From contig NZ_VDZU01000001.1 in the NCBI RefSeq assembly GCF_007673525.1, forward strand, positions 558,001-622,000: a stretch of DNA of 64,000 nucleotides. The letters are read 5' to 3'. Source of the DNA: Fictibacillus phosphorivorans. Lineage in GTDB: Bacteria > Bacillota > Bacilli > Bacillales > Fictibacillaceae. The position numbers were made by a program, and so were the translations under genes. The stretch's first letter is position 1; the number at the start of each line of letters is the position of its first letter. The notes under the pieces were generated by a model. That model saw only the letters and a list, made by a program, of their open reading frames with translations, had not been told where the DNA came from and ran no database searches. Below, piece by piece: positions 33,286 through 44,400 of this stretch.

Positions 33286-33391
33286 GAAACGTTTCTATTG
33301 GTAAATTGAGGATTTTGAGTATCAAACGACAATTCAAACGTTTATATTTACTGAAAATCCTATTTTTTTGCACTATATCGAAACGTTTCGA
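33286..33391. promoter_or_regulatory. three AAACGTTT palindromes, candidate LacI-type operators
   Basis: GAAACGTTTC (33286-33295), CAAACGTTTA (33335-33344) and TCGAAACGTTTCGA (33378-33391) lie downstream of the promoter at about +5, +53 and +98. The third, a 14-bp perfect palindrome, is repeated exactly before the GH3 gene at 54891-54904. This layout suits a LacI-family repressor shared by both ends of the locus. Confidence 0.65.
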
Positions 33392-33476
33392 GTAGCTATA
33401 CCCACATGCATCGACCATATGATTTAATCCATTTTTACTCCAGTACCCCGGTTTTCTCCGGATGAAGAGGTGATTT

Positions 33477-35867
33477 ATGAAGAACATAGCAATAAAAGAT
33501 GAAAAGGTGATCGTGGACGGTCAGGAGGTCTTCTTGTTCGGAGGAGAACTTCATTACTTTCGAATTCCTAAGCAAGACTGGCGCGAGCGCATCCAGCAAG
33601 TAAAAGAAGCAGGAGCGAACATGATCAGCACGTACGTGCCGTGGATTTTTCACGAGTATGAGGAAGGAGTTACGGATCTTACCGGAACCTCTCGCCCAGA
33701 ACGTGATCTACATACGTTTCTGCAACTCGTAAAGGACGAGGGGATGTTCTGCTTAGTCCGTCCGGGACCATATGTGATGGCAGAAATCGTGGATCATGGT
33801 GTTCCAACATGGTTCATCGATAACTACCCGGAGGCAGTAGCGAAAACGAACGTAGATGAAATTCATCCAACCCGAGTCGTAAGTTACAGCCATCCAACAT
33901 TCTTAGAAAAAACAGAGCTTTGGTATGAAAAGGTATGTGCTGTTATTAAGCCGTTTTTAGTCACAAACGGCGGTCCGGTTATCCTATTCCAGCTCGATAA
34001 CGAAGTAGGGATGTTTCACTGGGTGACAAACCAACCCGATTTCAACACTTCGACACTGCAAGAGTTTCAACAACATCTGAGAACAAACTATACAGAACAA
34101 TCGTTTCAAGAAACTTTCCGCATCCCATTTGGTGATATCCAGTCATTCGCGGAGAACATGACAAAAAAGCCTGAAGCGATCTACGCTCACGCTCTACGAA
34201 ATGAGTTCGGACTTTTTTTACGACAGCACTACAAGCGTTTCATCGAGCATCTGAAACAGTCAGCAGAAGAAAAAGGCATCGACGTTCCGTTCGTCGTGAA
34301 CATTCATGGCTTTCATGGAATCGATATCTTAAAGCGTGGCACGATGTACCCGATCGGCATTTCGCAGCTGCTTGAAACAGCCAAAATTGAGAACACACTC
34401 ATGGCTGGTGATTATTATATCGGCAACATCGAGTATGACAGCTATGTGGATATCGTTTTAGCAAACGCCTTTACAAAAGCGATCCAATGGAAAGAGCAGC
34501 CGCTTTTCTCAGCAGAGTTTCAAGGTGGAAGCATCCACGATAAACCGAAGCTCCAACCAACAACGTTTGATCTGACGACGCGCTTATGTATTGCGGACGG
34601 GATGAACGGTGTGAACTATTACATGTTTGGTGCGGGCGAGAACTATGAAAACATCGGCTTGTTCGGCAGACGTCACGATTGGCAGGCACCACTCACTAAG
34701 TCGGGCAAGAAGAATCCGCACTATCCTGTAATTCAGCATATCGGAAAGATGCTTCAAACATTTGAGAGCTCACTTCTACAAACGAAGCCAGTCGTTGATA
34801 CACATCTCGGTTTTTATCCGGATTATTACATGACTGAGTTTCACGATGAACACACGAAACACATGGTGAATCAGATTCAGCGTGACCGTGAAACGTTTAT
34901 GGCGAACGGCATCGCGAAGGCGCTTCGCGTGAACAACATCATCTATGATGCGATCAACGTGCAGGATGATGCCGAAATCGATCCGAATGAAATCCCTTCT
35001 CTATGGATGTTTACCACAGAGTGGATGGATGAAAACATTCAGCAAAAGCTCGTTACGTATCTAGAGAACGGTGGAAAGCTTATCCTGTTCCCGACTATTC
35101 CGACAAAAACGCTGAAAAACGTACCGTGCACGATTTTGAAAGACTACATCAACGTAACCGTAAAAGAAACAAAGCACCGCGTGTTTGGTCAGATTGATCA
35201 GGCGGACAACGTGTTGATCGACCGGGCTGAGATCTATGAAACAACAGATGGAGCTTTCGCTCATATAGAGGACAACCCGGACGAAGTGATCGCATTTGAA
35301 AAGCAGCTTGGCAAAGGTCATCTCTATATGTTTGGAATCGGTATGGATCACGGTTTTCATTATCAAAACGACATCATCGTTGAGCTCGCCAAACGAGCGG
35401 AGATACAGAGTCGTTTCACACTTGAAGAAGAGCTTGATATTACCGTACGATCTTCACCAGAAAAAGGAGACTTCTTCTTTCTTCAAAACTTCGATGAATT
35501 TAAGAAATCAACGACGATCGCGTACGACGGAACAACCCTTTTCGGTGGTAAAGAAATATCGATTCCAATGCGAAGCGGCCTCATGTTACCCGTCAACGTT
35601 CCTTTACATGAAGACTTGTTCATCGAATACGGAACTGGCGAAATCTATGAAACTCTGCAGCAACAAGACGAGATCTCACTCACTATAAAAATGATTCAAA
35701 AAGAAGAAGAGTTCGTCTTCCGTTCCTCCTCCTGGAAACCTGTAGACACCAAAGAGGTTTCAATAGAGGAAGTACAAGAGCACACATTCAAAGTGTTGAT
35801 TTCATCAACAGAAGACACAGCATCCATTCGGTTTCAACCAGCGTTCGCAAACGCTATTCAACCATAA
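33477..35867 (+). CDS. GH35 glycoside hydrolase (beta-galactosidase family), first copy
   Basis: A 796-residue cytoplasmic GH35 enzyme. The barrel begins with GGELHYFRIPKQDWRERIQQVKEAG. The acid/base is Glu176 in FQLDNEVGMF and the nucleophile Glu347 in FSAEFQGG. C-terminal sandwich and glutamine-amidotransferase-like domains follow from about residue 440. It resembles the second GH35 (50010-52421) in architecture, but the two are clearly diverged. The start has GAGGTG upstream. It heads the operon behind cre and the AAACGTTT operators. GH35 members include beta-galactosidases and a beta-1,2-glucan glucosyltransferase, so the sugar should not be assumed to be galactose. Confidence 0.9.
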   Translation: MKNIAIKDEKVIVDGQEVFLFGGELHYFRIPKQDWRERIQQVKEAGANMISTYVPWIFHEYEEGVTDLTGTSRPERDLHTFLQLVKDEGMFCLVRPGPYVMAEIVDHGVPTWFIDNYPEAVAKTNVDEIHPTRVVSYSHPTFLEKTELWYEKVCAVIKPFLVTNGGPVILFQLDNEVGMFHWVTNQPDFNTSTLQEFQQHLRTNYTEQSFQETFRIPFGDIQSFAENMTKKPEAIYAHALRNEFGLFLRQHYKRFIEHLKQSAEEKGIDVPFVVNIHGFHGIDILKRGTMYPIGISQLLETAKIENTLMAGDYYIGNIEYDSYVDIVLANAFTKAIQWKEQPLFSAEFQGGSIHDKPKLQPTTFDLTTRLCIADGMNGVNYYMFGAGENYENIGLFGRRHDWQAPLTKSGKKNPHYPVIQHIGKMLQTFESSLLQTKPVVDTHLGFYPDYYMTEFHDEHTKHMVNQIQRDRETFMANGIAKALRVNNIIYDAINVQDDAEIDPNEIPSLWMFTTEWMDENIQQKLVTYLENGGKLILFPTIPTKTLKNVPCTILKDYINVTVKETKHRVFGQIDQADNVLIDRAEIYETTDGAFAHIEDNPDEVIAFEKQLGKGHLYMFGIGMDHGFHYQNDIIVELAKRAEIQSRFTLEEELDITVRSSPEKGDFFFLQNFDEFKKSTTIAYDGTTLFGGKEISIPMRSGLMLPVNVPLHEDLFIEYGTGEIYETLQQQDEISLTIKMIQKEEEFVFRSSSWKPVDTKEVSIEEVQEHTFKVLISSTEDTASIRFQPAFANAIQP

Positions 35868-35929
35868 GGCTATTTCTAACTGTTGCTGCTAATGTAATTT
35901 TTTCATTCTCATCACCGAATAAGTTGATT

Positions 35930-36185
35930 GAAGTGTAGGGTGAGAGACTCCTGCGGGACAAGCGGTCAGTCCGAAGAGTGAAAGTGGCTCGTTCAGCCCC
36001 GATAAGCAAAAGGTGAATGGGTTGGAAGGCGCACTTTGCCTTCTAAACCATTTAACTTTTGACCTCGAGGGGCTAGCCACTGCAACTAGACAGGTGAGAC
36101 CCTTAATGACGCAAAGCGGCAAGGGGCTCACCGCACGCCCCGCGGAAAGCGAAGCACCCGAAACGGAAATCAACACTTTCAAAAG
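35930..36185. repeat. Bacillaceae-type intergenic repeat, imperfect long palindrome
   Basis: The edges read GACTCCTGCGGGACAAGCGG and GCACGCCCCGCGGAAAGCGA, and continue to GGAAATCAACACTTTC. These blocks occur in many Bacillaceae genomes as dispersed intergenic repeats of unknown function. The interior contains inverted arms (AGTGGCT/AGCCACT) enclosing GGAAGGCGCACTTTGCCTTCT. Reading frames inside it are incidental. It lies in the 365-bp gap between the first GH35 gene and the binding-protein gene. Confidence 0.75.
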
Positions 36186-36232
36186 CAACAGAGCAAAATA
36201 GCCCAAAAAATTAAATCGGGAGTTGATAGGTA

Positions 36233-37597
36233 ATGAAGAAAGTATTATCACTATTCATGATCATCGCACTGCTATTTTCAGTAGCAGCTTGTAGCTCAGA
36301 TGACAAAGCAAGCTCTGACGACAAGAAAGAAAACGTAACCATCTCGTATGCAAGCTGGTCACTTGGTACTGAAAAAGAACAAAACCTCGAACGCCTGATG
36401 ATCAAAGCGTTCGAGAAAAAATATCCGAACATCAAAGTGAAGATCGACGAGTCGATCACATCAACAGACTGGAACGGAACACTTGCTGCTGCAGCAAGTG
36501 CGGGCAAGATGCCAGATGTTCTCGCTCTTCCACAGATTCCATCGTCACTATCAAACGATTGGTTGATGGACATCACGAAAATGACGGAAAAAGATAAAGA
36601 TTTTGCAAACATTCCAGAAGCAGTTCGTGAATCAGCGACTTACAACGATAAAGTGTATGCGGTTCCATTCGCACAGCATTTCTTAGGCTACTTAGTAAAC
36701 AAAGATCTGTTTAACGAAGCGAACCTGGATTACCCTGAGTTTGGTTTTTCACTAGAAGAGTACACGAAATCCATTAAAGAAGTAACGAACATTAACAAAG
36801 GTGTAGCTGGAACGAACCACGCGTTCTCCGTAACAGACTGGTATCCGGCAGCAGCTAACCCAGATATGGGCTGGTATACGGTTCAAGACGGTCAATACTC
36901 TCTTGACTCAAAAGAATTCATCGCAGGAGCTAATCTTGCAAAAGAAATCACAACTAACAACTACGCGTACGAGTCACTTCCAGATGACTTGAAAGCTAAT
37001 TTTAAAGGCGAGAACCCAGAAGAAGTATGGATGAACGGACAAGTTGCTGTGAAATGGGACGGCACTTGGGGAGTTCCTGCTCTTGTTGAAAAAGGAACGT
37101 TTGACTTTGACTTCATCGGTCTTCCTGGTGGAAGAACGGGTGTAACGAACGACTTTGTTGGAATTTCTAAAACGAGTAAGCACGCTGAAGAAGCATTCCT
37201 TTTCTCTAAGTGGATGTCATTCGGTAAAGAAGGTTTCATGAAGCGTATGGAAATCGCTGAAAAAGAAGGAAAAGCACTGAACACACTACCTGTTAACGCA
37301 GATCCTGAAATTTTAGATGAGTACTTCGCGATCAATGAAGTGCCTGGAATCAAGACAGCTTATGACAACTTAGACAACGCAGTCGTTGAGCCGGTTAAAA
37401 CCGTACCTGGCTATGTTGATGCACGTTGGGAAGCTCCAACAGGCGTGAAGGTTGGAGAAGAAGCGAACGCGAAAGTGGCCGTGATTTTAGATAACGTGAT
37501 CAAAGGAAATCTAAAGATCGAAGACTACGCAAAGCAGCTTGATCAATTAGCAGACCAAAAGAGCAAAGAAGCTAATGAGGCTTTAAAAGATAAATAG
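36233..37597 (+). CDS. sugar ABC transporter substrate-binding lipoprotein
   Basis: A 454-residue type 1 solute-binding protein. The signal peptide ends in lipobox VAAC, followed by an acidic and serine-rich linker. The mature part starts VTISYASWSLGTEKEQNLERLM. A family-typical stretch, YNDKVYAVPFAQHFLGYLVNKDLF, lies near 140. GGGAG lies upstream of ATG 36233. A much larger binding protein follows 31 bp later, then four permeases; which pair belongs to which binding protein cannot be told from sequence. It should deliver oligosaccharides to the GH35, GH144-like and GH3 enzymes. Confidence 0.9.
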   Translation: MKKVLSLFMIIALLFSVAACSSDDKASSDDKKENVTISYASWSLGTEKEQNLERLMIKAFEKKYPNIKVKIDESITSTDWNGTLAAAASAGKMPDVLALPQIPSSLSNDWLMDITKMTEKDKDFANIPEAVRESATYNDKVYAVPFAQHFLGYLVNKDLFNEANLDYPEFGFSLEEYTKSIKEVTNINKGVAGTNHAFSVTDWYPAAANPDMGWYTVQDGQYSLDSKEFIAGANLAKEITTNNYAYESLPDDLKANFKGENPEEVWMNGQVAVKWDGTWGVPALVEKGTFDFDFIGLPGGRTGVTNDFVGISKTSKHAEEAFLFSKWMSFGKEGFMKRMEIAEKEGKALNTLPVNADPEILDEYFAINEVPGIKTAYDNLDNAVVEPVKTVPGYVDARWEAPTGVKVGEEANAKVAVILDNVIKGNLKIEDYAKQLDQLADQKSKEANEALKDK

Positions 37598-37628
37598 AAA
37601 GCCTGAAGTTTAAGGGGAGGTTGATAGT

Positions 37629-40589
37629 ATGAAGTTTAAAAGATTTCTTTGGTTAGGTTTAGCGCTGTGTCTCATTATTCCACAACCATATGCATCTGCT
37701 GAAGGCAACAGTCAGGATAATAAGCCTGCCGAACAAGTCGTGGAGGAAAACTATCATACCGTCCTTAACAGTTGGGAGAAGAAAGGGACAGGGGACGCTT
37801 CAGATTTTGAAGCGTCTGTCTCTCCTTCTGATTTTAAGATCAAAGATAAGAAGAACTTATTGTCAGATTCAGAGAGTAAGGGCTATAACGATCGTGTTTT
37901 CTATTGGCATAACCGAGAGTCCGTGTCTTATGAAGTCAATGTGGAGGAAGCGGGACTTTATGAGCTAGCGTTTGATTATTATCCACTGAGCAACGAGGTT
38001 GTTCCAATAGAGGGCGCCATTCAGGTAAACGGTAACTATCCTTTTTATGAAAGCCGCAGAATCGTGTTTCCGGCCGACTGGAAAAACGAGAAAAACACCT
38101 TTGAGAAAGATCGGTTCGATAACGACATGATTCCGAAGCAGAAGCGGATCGAGCGTTGGAACACGTTAACAGCAGAAGATGCGAGTCAGCTTCAATCTGA
38201 GCCGCTTCGTTACGAACTTAAAAAAGGAAAGAATACGATCCAGCTTACGAACCTATCAGGCGAGATGCTGCTAGGAAAAGCGTACGTTAAATCACCTAGC
38301 AAACTACCAAGCTATAAAGATTACGTAAAGAAACATGAAAACGCAAAATTAGCTGAAACAACGATTACGCGTGAAGCCGAGAAGGATTACGAAAAGAATA
38401 GCTCGTACATACGTCCTTTTGCAGCAGATGATTCATCGGCGGTACCGAGCTCTCCAAAGAACCTTCTATTAAACACGCTAGGCTCTGAATCGTGGAAAGA
38501 CTCCGGACAGACGGTGAACTGGAACGTCAACGTGAAGAAAGATGGCTTTTATAAGCTGACATTTAAAGTATTGCAGAACAAAGAGACAGGTGGCCCGGTT
38601 TTCCGAAAACTATTGATCGACGGAAAAGTTCCGTTTCAAGAAGCTTCGCCCGTTACGTTCCCATTCAATAAAAACTGGAATAACGTCACGTTGAAAGATG
38701 AAGATGGAAAAGCATATCTGTTTTATTTATCAAAAGGGAGTCACCAGATCGGTCTAGAGGCTGATGCGGCCCCTGTTGAGCCTGTTCTTCATACGACGAA
38801 CAAAGTGATGCGCGAGATGGAAGAGCTCACGCTTGAGATCCGAAAGCTTACTGGGAATCAGACAGATACGTCTCGTGGCTGGAAGATCAGCGAGTACATT
38901 CCAGGCATTGATAAAAAACTTGCGGGCTGGGCAGACGAGCTTGAGCAAGAATTGAAATACCTCAGAAAACTTGATAACTCAAAAGAAGATTCAAAAGATA
39001 TGGTCTCGCTTGAGATGGCGGTTCAAAAGCTAACAGCACTTAGTAAAAAGCCGGACCAGATTCCAAGCCGACTAACAGAGCTGTCAGAAGGATCGTCTTC
39101 AGCGGCGCAGCTGCTAGGAAACATGCTCGTAACGTTGCCTGAACAGCCGTTAACGGTGGATCGCTTCTACGTGCATGGTGATGAAAAAGATTTGCCAGAT
39201 GCAGAAGCAGGTTTTTGGGAAAAGCTAATTGACTCGATTCAACGCTTCTTCTTATCGTTCTTCTCTGAAAATTATTCAGCGAGTGAAGCAGAAGAAGATA
39301 CGTTAGAGGTTTGGGTGAACCGACCTCGTCAATATGTTGAACTTCTACAAAATCTATCTGATCAAAACTTTACGCCAGAAACAGGAATCAAAGTAAAGTT
39401 CTCGATCATGCCAGAAGAGCAGAAGCTGATTCTCGCGAGTGCGTCGAACAAACAGCCAGACATTGCGCTTGGTATCTCTTCATGGTTGCCTTACGAGTTA
39501 TCCATCCGTGGTGCGGCCGTTGATCTGCATCAGTTCGATGACTTTGAAAAGTTCAGCAAGCAGTTCTCACCAGGAGCCTTTCTACCGCTCATGATCGGTG
39601 ATTCGGTTTATGCGATGCCAGAGACGCAAGATTTCTTTGTGCAGTTTTACCGAAAAGATATTATGCAAGCACTCGGTCTTCCGGTTCCAGATACGTGGGA
39701 TGACGTAAAGAGCATCTTGCCAGAGCTTCAGCGTTTTGGGATGAACTATTATACGCATATCGCTGGTGCAACAGGCTTTAAGCCGTTCCAAGCAACCGCT
39801 CCGTTCGTGTATCAGTTTGACGGAGATCTGTACGGAAAAGATGGCATGAAGACGGCGATCGGAACAGAAGAATCACTAAAAGGTATTCAGTTCATGGCAG
39901 AGCTGAACACGATCTACAGCATGCCGTTACAAGTGCCAAACTTTTATAACCACTTCCGATATTCAACACTTCCGATCGGAACAGCAAACTTTACGACATA
40001 CACACAGCTAACAGCAGCCGCTCCAGAAATCGCAGGATGGTGGGATATTGCACCACATCCGGGTGTGAAGAAGGAAGATGGAACGGTGGAGCGTTGGGCA
40101 ACAGGTTCGGGTCAGTCTGCGATGATCTTTAAAGGGACGAAGAGCAAGGAAGATTCATGGGAGCTTTTAAAATGGTGGCTGTCAGAAGATACGCAGACCG
40201 AGTTCGCGACAAATCTGCAGATGCTGTACGGACCAGAATATATGTGGAACACGTCCAACCTAGAGGCGTTCAAGAACCTTCCGTGGCCAGAACAGCATAA
40301 GAAAACGATTCTGAAGCAGTGGGAGTATCTATACGAAGTACCGAAAAATCCAGGTTCGTACATGATCGAGCGTGAGCTTTCGAACATCTGGAACCGCATC
40401 GTGTTTGATGGTGTGAACCCGAGATCAGCAGTTGACGACTCAGTCGTTGCGATCGACCGGGAGATCAAGCGAAAGATGGAAGAGTTTGGATATGTGGAGG
40501 ACGGCAAGATGGTCAAGCCGTATCCGATTCCTACGATAGAACAAGTGAAAAGTTGGGCAGGCGATGAGAATGAAAAAGAAACCAAATAA
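37629..40589 (+). CDS. giant multidomain extracellular solute-binding protein
   Basis: A 986-residue exported protein, more than twice the usual size. A signal peptide (1 to about 25) has no lipobox. Two related carbohydrate-binding-like beta-sandwich regions follow (about 55-220 and 255-380), each with a VNVxxxGxYxLxF pattern. A helical region runs from 390 to 510, with a hydrophobic stretch near 528-545. A complete type 1 solute-binding domain occupies about 555-960 ([40 protein letters not shown]). The hydrophobic stretch may anchor it to the membrane. The sandwiches may capture a polymer and hand it over. Overlaps the next permease by 26 bp. Domain boundaries are by eye. Confidence 0.8.
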   Translation: MKFKRFLWLGLALCLIIPQPYASAEGNSQDNKPAEQVVEENYHTVLNSWEKKGTGDASDFEASVSPSDFKIKDKKNLLSDSESKGYNDRVFYWHNRESVSYEVNVEEAGLYELAFDYYPLSNEVVPIEGAIQVNGNYPFYESRRIVFPADWKNEKNTFEKDRFDNDMIPKQKRIERWNTLTAEDASQLQSEPLRYELKKGKNTIQLTNLSGEMLLGKAYVKSPSKLPSYKDYVKKHENAKLAETTITREAEKDYEKNSSYIRPFAADDSSAVPSSPKNLLLNTLGSESWKDSGQTVNWNVNVKKDGFYKLTFKVLQNKETGGPVFRKLLIDGKVPFQEASPVTFPFNKNWNNVTLKDEDGKAYLFYLSKGSHQIGLEADAAPVEPVLHTTNKVMREMEELTLEIRKLTGNQTDTSRGWKISEYIPGIDKKLAGWADELEQELKYLRKLDNSKEDSKDMVSLEMAVQKLTALSKKPDQIPSRLTELSEGSSSAAQLLGNMLVTLPEQPLTVDRFYVHGDEKDLPDAEAGFWEKLIDSIQRFFLSFFSENYSASEAEEDTLEVWVNRPRQYVELLQNLSDQNFTPETGIKVKFSIMPEEQKLILASASNKQPDIALGISSWLPYELSIRGAAVDLHQFDDFEKFSKQFSPGAFLPLMIGDSVYAMPETQDFFVQFYRKDIMQALGLPVPDTWDDVKSILPELQRFGMNYYTHIAGATGFKPFQATAPFVYQFDGDLYGKDGMKTAIGTEESLKGIQFMAELNTIYSMPLQVPNFYNHFRYSTLPIGTANFTTYTQLTAAAPEIAGWWDIAPHPGVKKEDGTVERWATGSGQSAMIFKGTKSKEDSWELLKWWLSEDTQTEFATNLQMLYGPEYMWNTSNLEAFKNLPWPEQHKKTILKQWEYLYEVPKNPGSYMIERELSNIWNRIVFDGVNPRSAVDDSVVAIDREIKRKMEEFGYVEDGKMVKPYPIPTIEQVKSWAGDENEKETK

Positions 40590-41466
40590 ACGAGATTATT
40601 CACCGTGGATGTTCCTTGCTCCGTATATCATCTTTTTTACAACGTTTATCATCATACCTGTTGCAGCGGCAATCCTATTGTCATTCACGTATTTTAACGC
40701 GATCGAAACACCGACGTTCATCGGTTTGAGCAACTATGTCGGTCTGATCACACAGGATGAAGTGTTCATGCAGAAAATCCTGCCGAACACGTTAACGTTC
40801 GCACTAATTGTGGGCCCTGGCGGGTATATCTTATCGTTCATACTCGCTTGGGCGCTCGCTCAAGTACCAAAGCGCATGCGAACGGTACTTGCGTTAATCA
40901 TCTACTCGCCATCCATGACAGCAGGTGTTGCGATGGCCGTTGTTTGGACGATTATCTTCTCTGGAGATGAAACTGGTTATCTAAACAGCCTGCTTCTAAC
41001 GATGGGTGTGCTGTTAGAGCCGATCCAATGGCTGCAGTCGCCTGAGTACCTCATGAAGATTATGATCTTTGTAACGCTTTGGGGCTCTATGGGTGTTGGA
41101 TTCCTCGCGATGTTATCAGGTGTTCTGAACATTAACACCGAGATTTATGAAGCAGGATACATTGACGGCATCAACAACCGTTTTCAAGAGATCATCTATA
41201 TTACAATCCCGTCCATGAAGCCGCAGATGTTGTTCGGCGCGGTCATGGCAGTTGTTGGAACGTTTCAAGCTGGTGCGATCGGGGTGGCGCTTTCTGGTGC
41301 TAACCCGACACCGCAATATGCGGGTCAGCTAATGGTCAACCACTTAGAAGATTATGGTTTTATCCGTTATGAGATGGGTTATGCGGCAGCGATTTCGGTC
41401 GTGCTGCTCATCGTTGTATATCTGTTCTCGAAAGTAGCCTGGAGGCTGTTTGGAGAGAAAGACTAG
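40564..41466 (+). CDS. sugar ABC transporter permease (pair 1, first)
   Basis: A 300-residue MalF-type permease with about six membrane helices and EAA loop [20 protein letters not shown]. It overlaps the binding-protein gene by 26 bp, which argues for coupling. ATG 40570 is an alternative start. The next permease starts 20 bp after its stop. Confidence 0.88.
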   Translation: MRMKKKPNKRDYSPWMFLAPYIIFFTTFIIIPVAAAILLSFTYFNAIETPTFIGLSNYVGLITQDEVFMQKILPNTLTFALIVGPGGYILSFILAWALAQVPKRMRTVLALIIYSPSMTAGVAMAVVWTIIFSGDETGYLNSLLLTMGVLLEPIQWLQSPEYLMKIMIFVTLWGSMGVGFLAMLSGVLNINTEIYEAGYIDGINNRFQEIIYITIPSMKPQMLFGAVMAVVGTFQAGAIGVALSGANPTPQYAGQLMVNHLEDYGFIRYEMGYAAAISVVLLIVVYLFSKVAWRLFGEKD

Positions 41467-41485
41467 CGAAAAAGGAGTGATCAAC

Positions 41486-42364
41486 ATGTCAGCCTTTCAA
41501 GGGACAAGAATGAACCCGTCAAAGTTCCATAGGAGTCAGCTGAAATTTCTTGCGTTTTTAATTCCACTGGCTATCTTTATGGCTTTGCCGATCGTCTATA
41601 TATTCTTTCATGCGTTCAAACCGATCGACGAACTGTTCGCATATCCACCGCGCTTTTTTGTAGAAAACCCAACATTGCAGAACTTTGTAGACCTTTTTAC
41701 AAAGACGAACGATACCGGTGTTCCGATGTCACGCTTTCTGTTCAACTCTGTTGTCGTTACGCTGATCGTTGTTGTTCTAACTGTAATCATCAGCACGATG
41801 GCAGGCTACGCGCTATCTAAGAAAAATTTTAAGATGAAAAAAGCGATCTTTGAGATCAACACGTTAGCGCTCATGTTCGTACCGGCAGCCGTTATGATCC
41901 CACGTTATCTGTTGATCGACGAACTCGGATTGATCAACACGTTTCTGGTTCATATTCTTCCGTTACTCGCGATGCCGATCGGTCTGTTTCTCGTCAAACA
42001 GTTTATCGACCAGATACCGGATGAACTGCTTGAAGCAGCGAGGCTAGACGGAGCATCTGATTTTCAGATCTTCGTACGGATCATCATACCTCTCGTCAAA
42101 CCTGCGATCGCTACCATCGCGATTCTATCGTTTCAGCTCGTATGGAACAGTGTTGAAAGTTCATCGCTCTATGTGAACGACGAAGGACTGAAGACGTTCT
42201 CGTTCTACATGTCGACGTTAACTTCAACGGTTGAAGGAAACAACGTAGCAGGACAAGGGCTCGCAGCAGCGGCATCCTTGATCATGTTCGTACCAAATCT
42301 AATCATCTTTATAATTCTGCAGAGCCAGGTGATGAACACGATGGCCCACTCAGGAATCAAGTAA
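41486..42364 (+). CDS. sugar ABC transporter permease (pair 1, second)
   Basis: A 292-residue MalG-type permease with EAA loop [21 protein letters not shown] and about six membrane helices. I place the start at ATG 41486 behind AAGGAG; the frame opens further upstream inside the previous gene's end. No ATPase gene is linked. Confidence 0.88.
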   Translation: MSAFQGTRMNPSKFHRSQLKFLAFLIPLAIFMALPIVYIFFHAFKPIDELFAYPPRFFVENPTLQNFVDLFTKTNDTGVPMSRFLFNSVVVTLIVVVLTVIISTMAGYALSKKNFKMKKAIFEINTLALMFVPAAVMIPRYLLIDELGLINTFLVHILPLLAMPIGLFLVKQFIDQIPDELLEAARLDGASDFQIFVRIIIPLVKPAIATIAILSFQLVWNSVESSSLYVNDEGLKTFSFYMSTLTSTVEGNNVAGQGLAAAASLIMFVPNLIIFIILQSQVMNTMAHSGIK

Positions 42365-42384
42365 GAAAGTAGGAGGGGGGAGAA

Positions 42385-44400
42385 ATGAAGCGCATTGCCC
42401 AATTTGTAGCATTCTTGGTATTCCTGCTTGTTCCGATCTACTCTACCGCTTCTGCTTCTGTCCCTTATCAGACAGAAACGTTATCAGCAGACGGTCAGAC
42501 GATCGAAACACAGACTGCCTACACACCGGTCGGAACATTGTTACCAGACGTTGAGATCATGAACCCAGAAGATATTTTCTCTGATACAAAAGGAAACCTT
42601 TATATCGCGGATTCTGGTGCTAAGAAGATTCTCGTCGCCGACAGAAATGGGAAATTTGTACGTGAGATCGGAAAAGGTGTTCTTAAATCACCAACTGGCG
42701 TCTATGTGGACGAAAACGAAAAAATCTTTGTAGCGGATTATGAAGAAGAGAAGGTATTCCGCTTTTCACAAGACGGCAAGGTCGAGGAGCAATACGGAAA
42801 GCCGGATTCACCGCTTTTCGGTAAAAGTTCTTCTTTTAAACCGCAAAAAGTAGCGGTCGATCGTCGCGGCAGCATCTATGTGATCAGTGAAGGGTCAACG
42901 AACGGAATCATTCAGCTTAGTAAGGATGGCGGATTTCTCGGTTATTACGGTGTAAACAGCACAGAAGGATCGTTTGGCACGTTTTTGCAGAAGCTTTTCA
43001 CATCAGAGAGCAAAAAAGCAAATATGTTCATGAAGACACCTCCCGCGCCAGATAACATCGCGCTTGATGATAAAGGTCTCGTCTATTCCGTAACAGAAGG
43101 AACGACGAACGAAGTTATCAAAAAGCTGAACGTTGCCGGCAAGAACATGCTGTTTGGTGATATCTCTGATGAGAAATCACTGCAAGATATCGCGGTCGAT
43201 TACGACGGAAACATGTTCGTCGTATCAAGCACTGGTGAGATCTATGAATATGACAGCTTCGGAAATCTCTTATTCATCTTTGGTGGAAAAGACGATGGAA
43301 CAAACCGTCTCGGGTTGTTCAAACAGCCAACAGGCATCACGATCGATCCTGACGGCAGATTGTATGTAACAGATAAAGAACGCGGCATGATCCAAGTCTT
43401 TGAATCTACTGCTTTTTCTAAACAAGTACATGAAGGAATCGCGCTTTTTAAAGAAGGCCGTTATGTAGAAAGTCAGAAATATTGGGAAGAAGTGCTGGAG
43501 ATGAACTCCTCGTTCGGTCTCGCGCATTCTGCCATGGGCTCTGCTTACTACAAACAACAAGACTATGATAAGGCGCTAGAAGAGTATCAGTTTGCAAACG
43601 ACGTGTACGGTTATTCCGACTCGTTCTGGGAAGTCCGACATGCGTGGATGCAAGAGAATCTGGAAACGGTGCTGTTCGCAATAATCTTCTTCACCATTTT
43701 GTACTATATCGTAAAAGTGATCGACAAAAAGAAAGGCATTCTGAATCAGCCGCGCAGAAGTCTCGGCGCGATTAAAAAACAGAAATTGATAGGAGAACTG
43801 CTCTTTTTGTTCAAGTTCTTCCGTCATCCGATCGACAGTTTTTATTATTTGAAAAAGAAACAATACGCGTCGATCCTGTCAGCGACGATTCTGTATGTAA
43901 TCTTAATCGTCGAGTATATTTACAGCCGCTTCTATACCGGATTTATCTTTAAAACGGTGAGCAGCGATGCGAACTTAGTCGGCGAGCTTCTCTTACTGCT
44001 CGTACCGCTCGCACTGTTCATTGTGGTGAACTATCTCGTTAGTACGATCAACGATGGTGAAGGAAGGTTCAAGGACATCTATATCGGAACGATCTATTCA
44101 CTCGCTCCGTTCCTCGTGTTCAGTCCGATCCTTACGCTTTTGTCGAACGTGCTGACTTATAATGAATCATTTGTTTATGTGTTCTCAATCCGCATCATCT
44201 ACGCATGGTGTCTGATCATCCTTTTCATCATGCTAAAAGAGATCCATAACTACACGTTCTCAGACACGATCCGAAACATCTTCGTCACGCTGTTCGGAAT
44301 GGTGATCATGCTTCTTGTCGTGTTCATCGTGTTCGTGTTGATCGATCAAGTATACGATTTTGTTTATTCCATCATAAAGGAGGCTGTTCTTCGTGTATAA
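42385..44400 (+). CDS. NHL beta-propeller / TPR / YIP1-like polytopic membrane protein
   Basis: A 671-residue protein with three parts. A signal-peptide-like N terminus precedes NHL-type repeats from about 45 to 330 (for example PEDIFSDTKGNLYIADSGAKKILV and GITIDPDGRLYVTDKERGMIQVF). TPR-like helices follow at about 345-410 (ALFKEGRYVESQKYWEEVLEM). One membrane helix lies near 425-445, then a YIP1-like domain with about five helices from 490 to the end. The propeller should face outward. AGGAGGGGGG precedes the start, and it overlaps the DUF5696 gene by 8 bp. It may scaffold polymer capture at the transporter. Domain calls are by pattern. Confidence 0.75.
   Translation: MKRIAQFVAFLVFLLVPIYSTASASVPYQTETLSADGQTIETQTAYTPVGTLLPDVEIMNPEDIFSDTKGNLYIADSGAKKILVADRNGKFVREIGKGVLKSPTGVYVDENEKIFVADYEEEKVFRFSQDGKVEEQYGKPDSPLFGKSSSFKPQKVAVDRRGSIYVISEGSTNGIIQLSKDGGFLGYYGVNSTEGSFGTFLQKLFTSESKKANMFMKTPPAPDNIALDDKGLVYSVTEGTTNEVIKKLNVAGKNMLFGDISDEKSLQDIAVDYDGNMFVVSSTGEIYEYDSFGNLLFIFGGKDDGTNRLGLFKQPTGITIDPDGRLYVTDKERGMIQVFESTAFSKQVHEGIALFKEGRYVESQKYWEEVLEMNSSFGLAHSAMGSAYYKQQDYDKALEEYQFANDVYGYSDSFWEVRHAWMQENLETVLFAIIFFTILYYIVKVIDKKKGILNQPRRSLGAIKKQKLIGELLFLFKFFRHPIDSFYYLKKKQYASILSATILYVILIVEYIYSRFYTGFIFKTVSSDANLVGELLLLLVPLALFIVVNYLVSTINDGEGRFKDIYIGTIYSLAPFLVFSPILTLLSNVLTYNESFVYVFSIRIIYAWCLIILFIMLKEIHNYTFSDTIRNIFVTLFGMVIMLLVVFIVFVLIDQVYDFVYSIIKEAVLRV

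Noticed and set aside
36013..36201. Short reading frames inside the Bacillaceae-type repeat
   Set aside because: They lie within a known dispersed repeat, have no ribosome site, and match no protein pattern I know.
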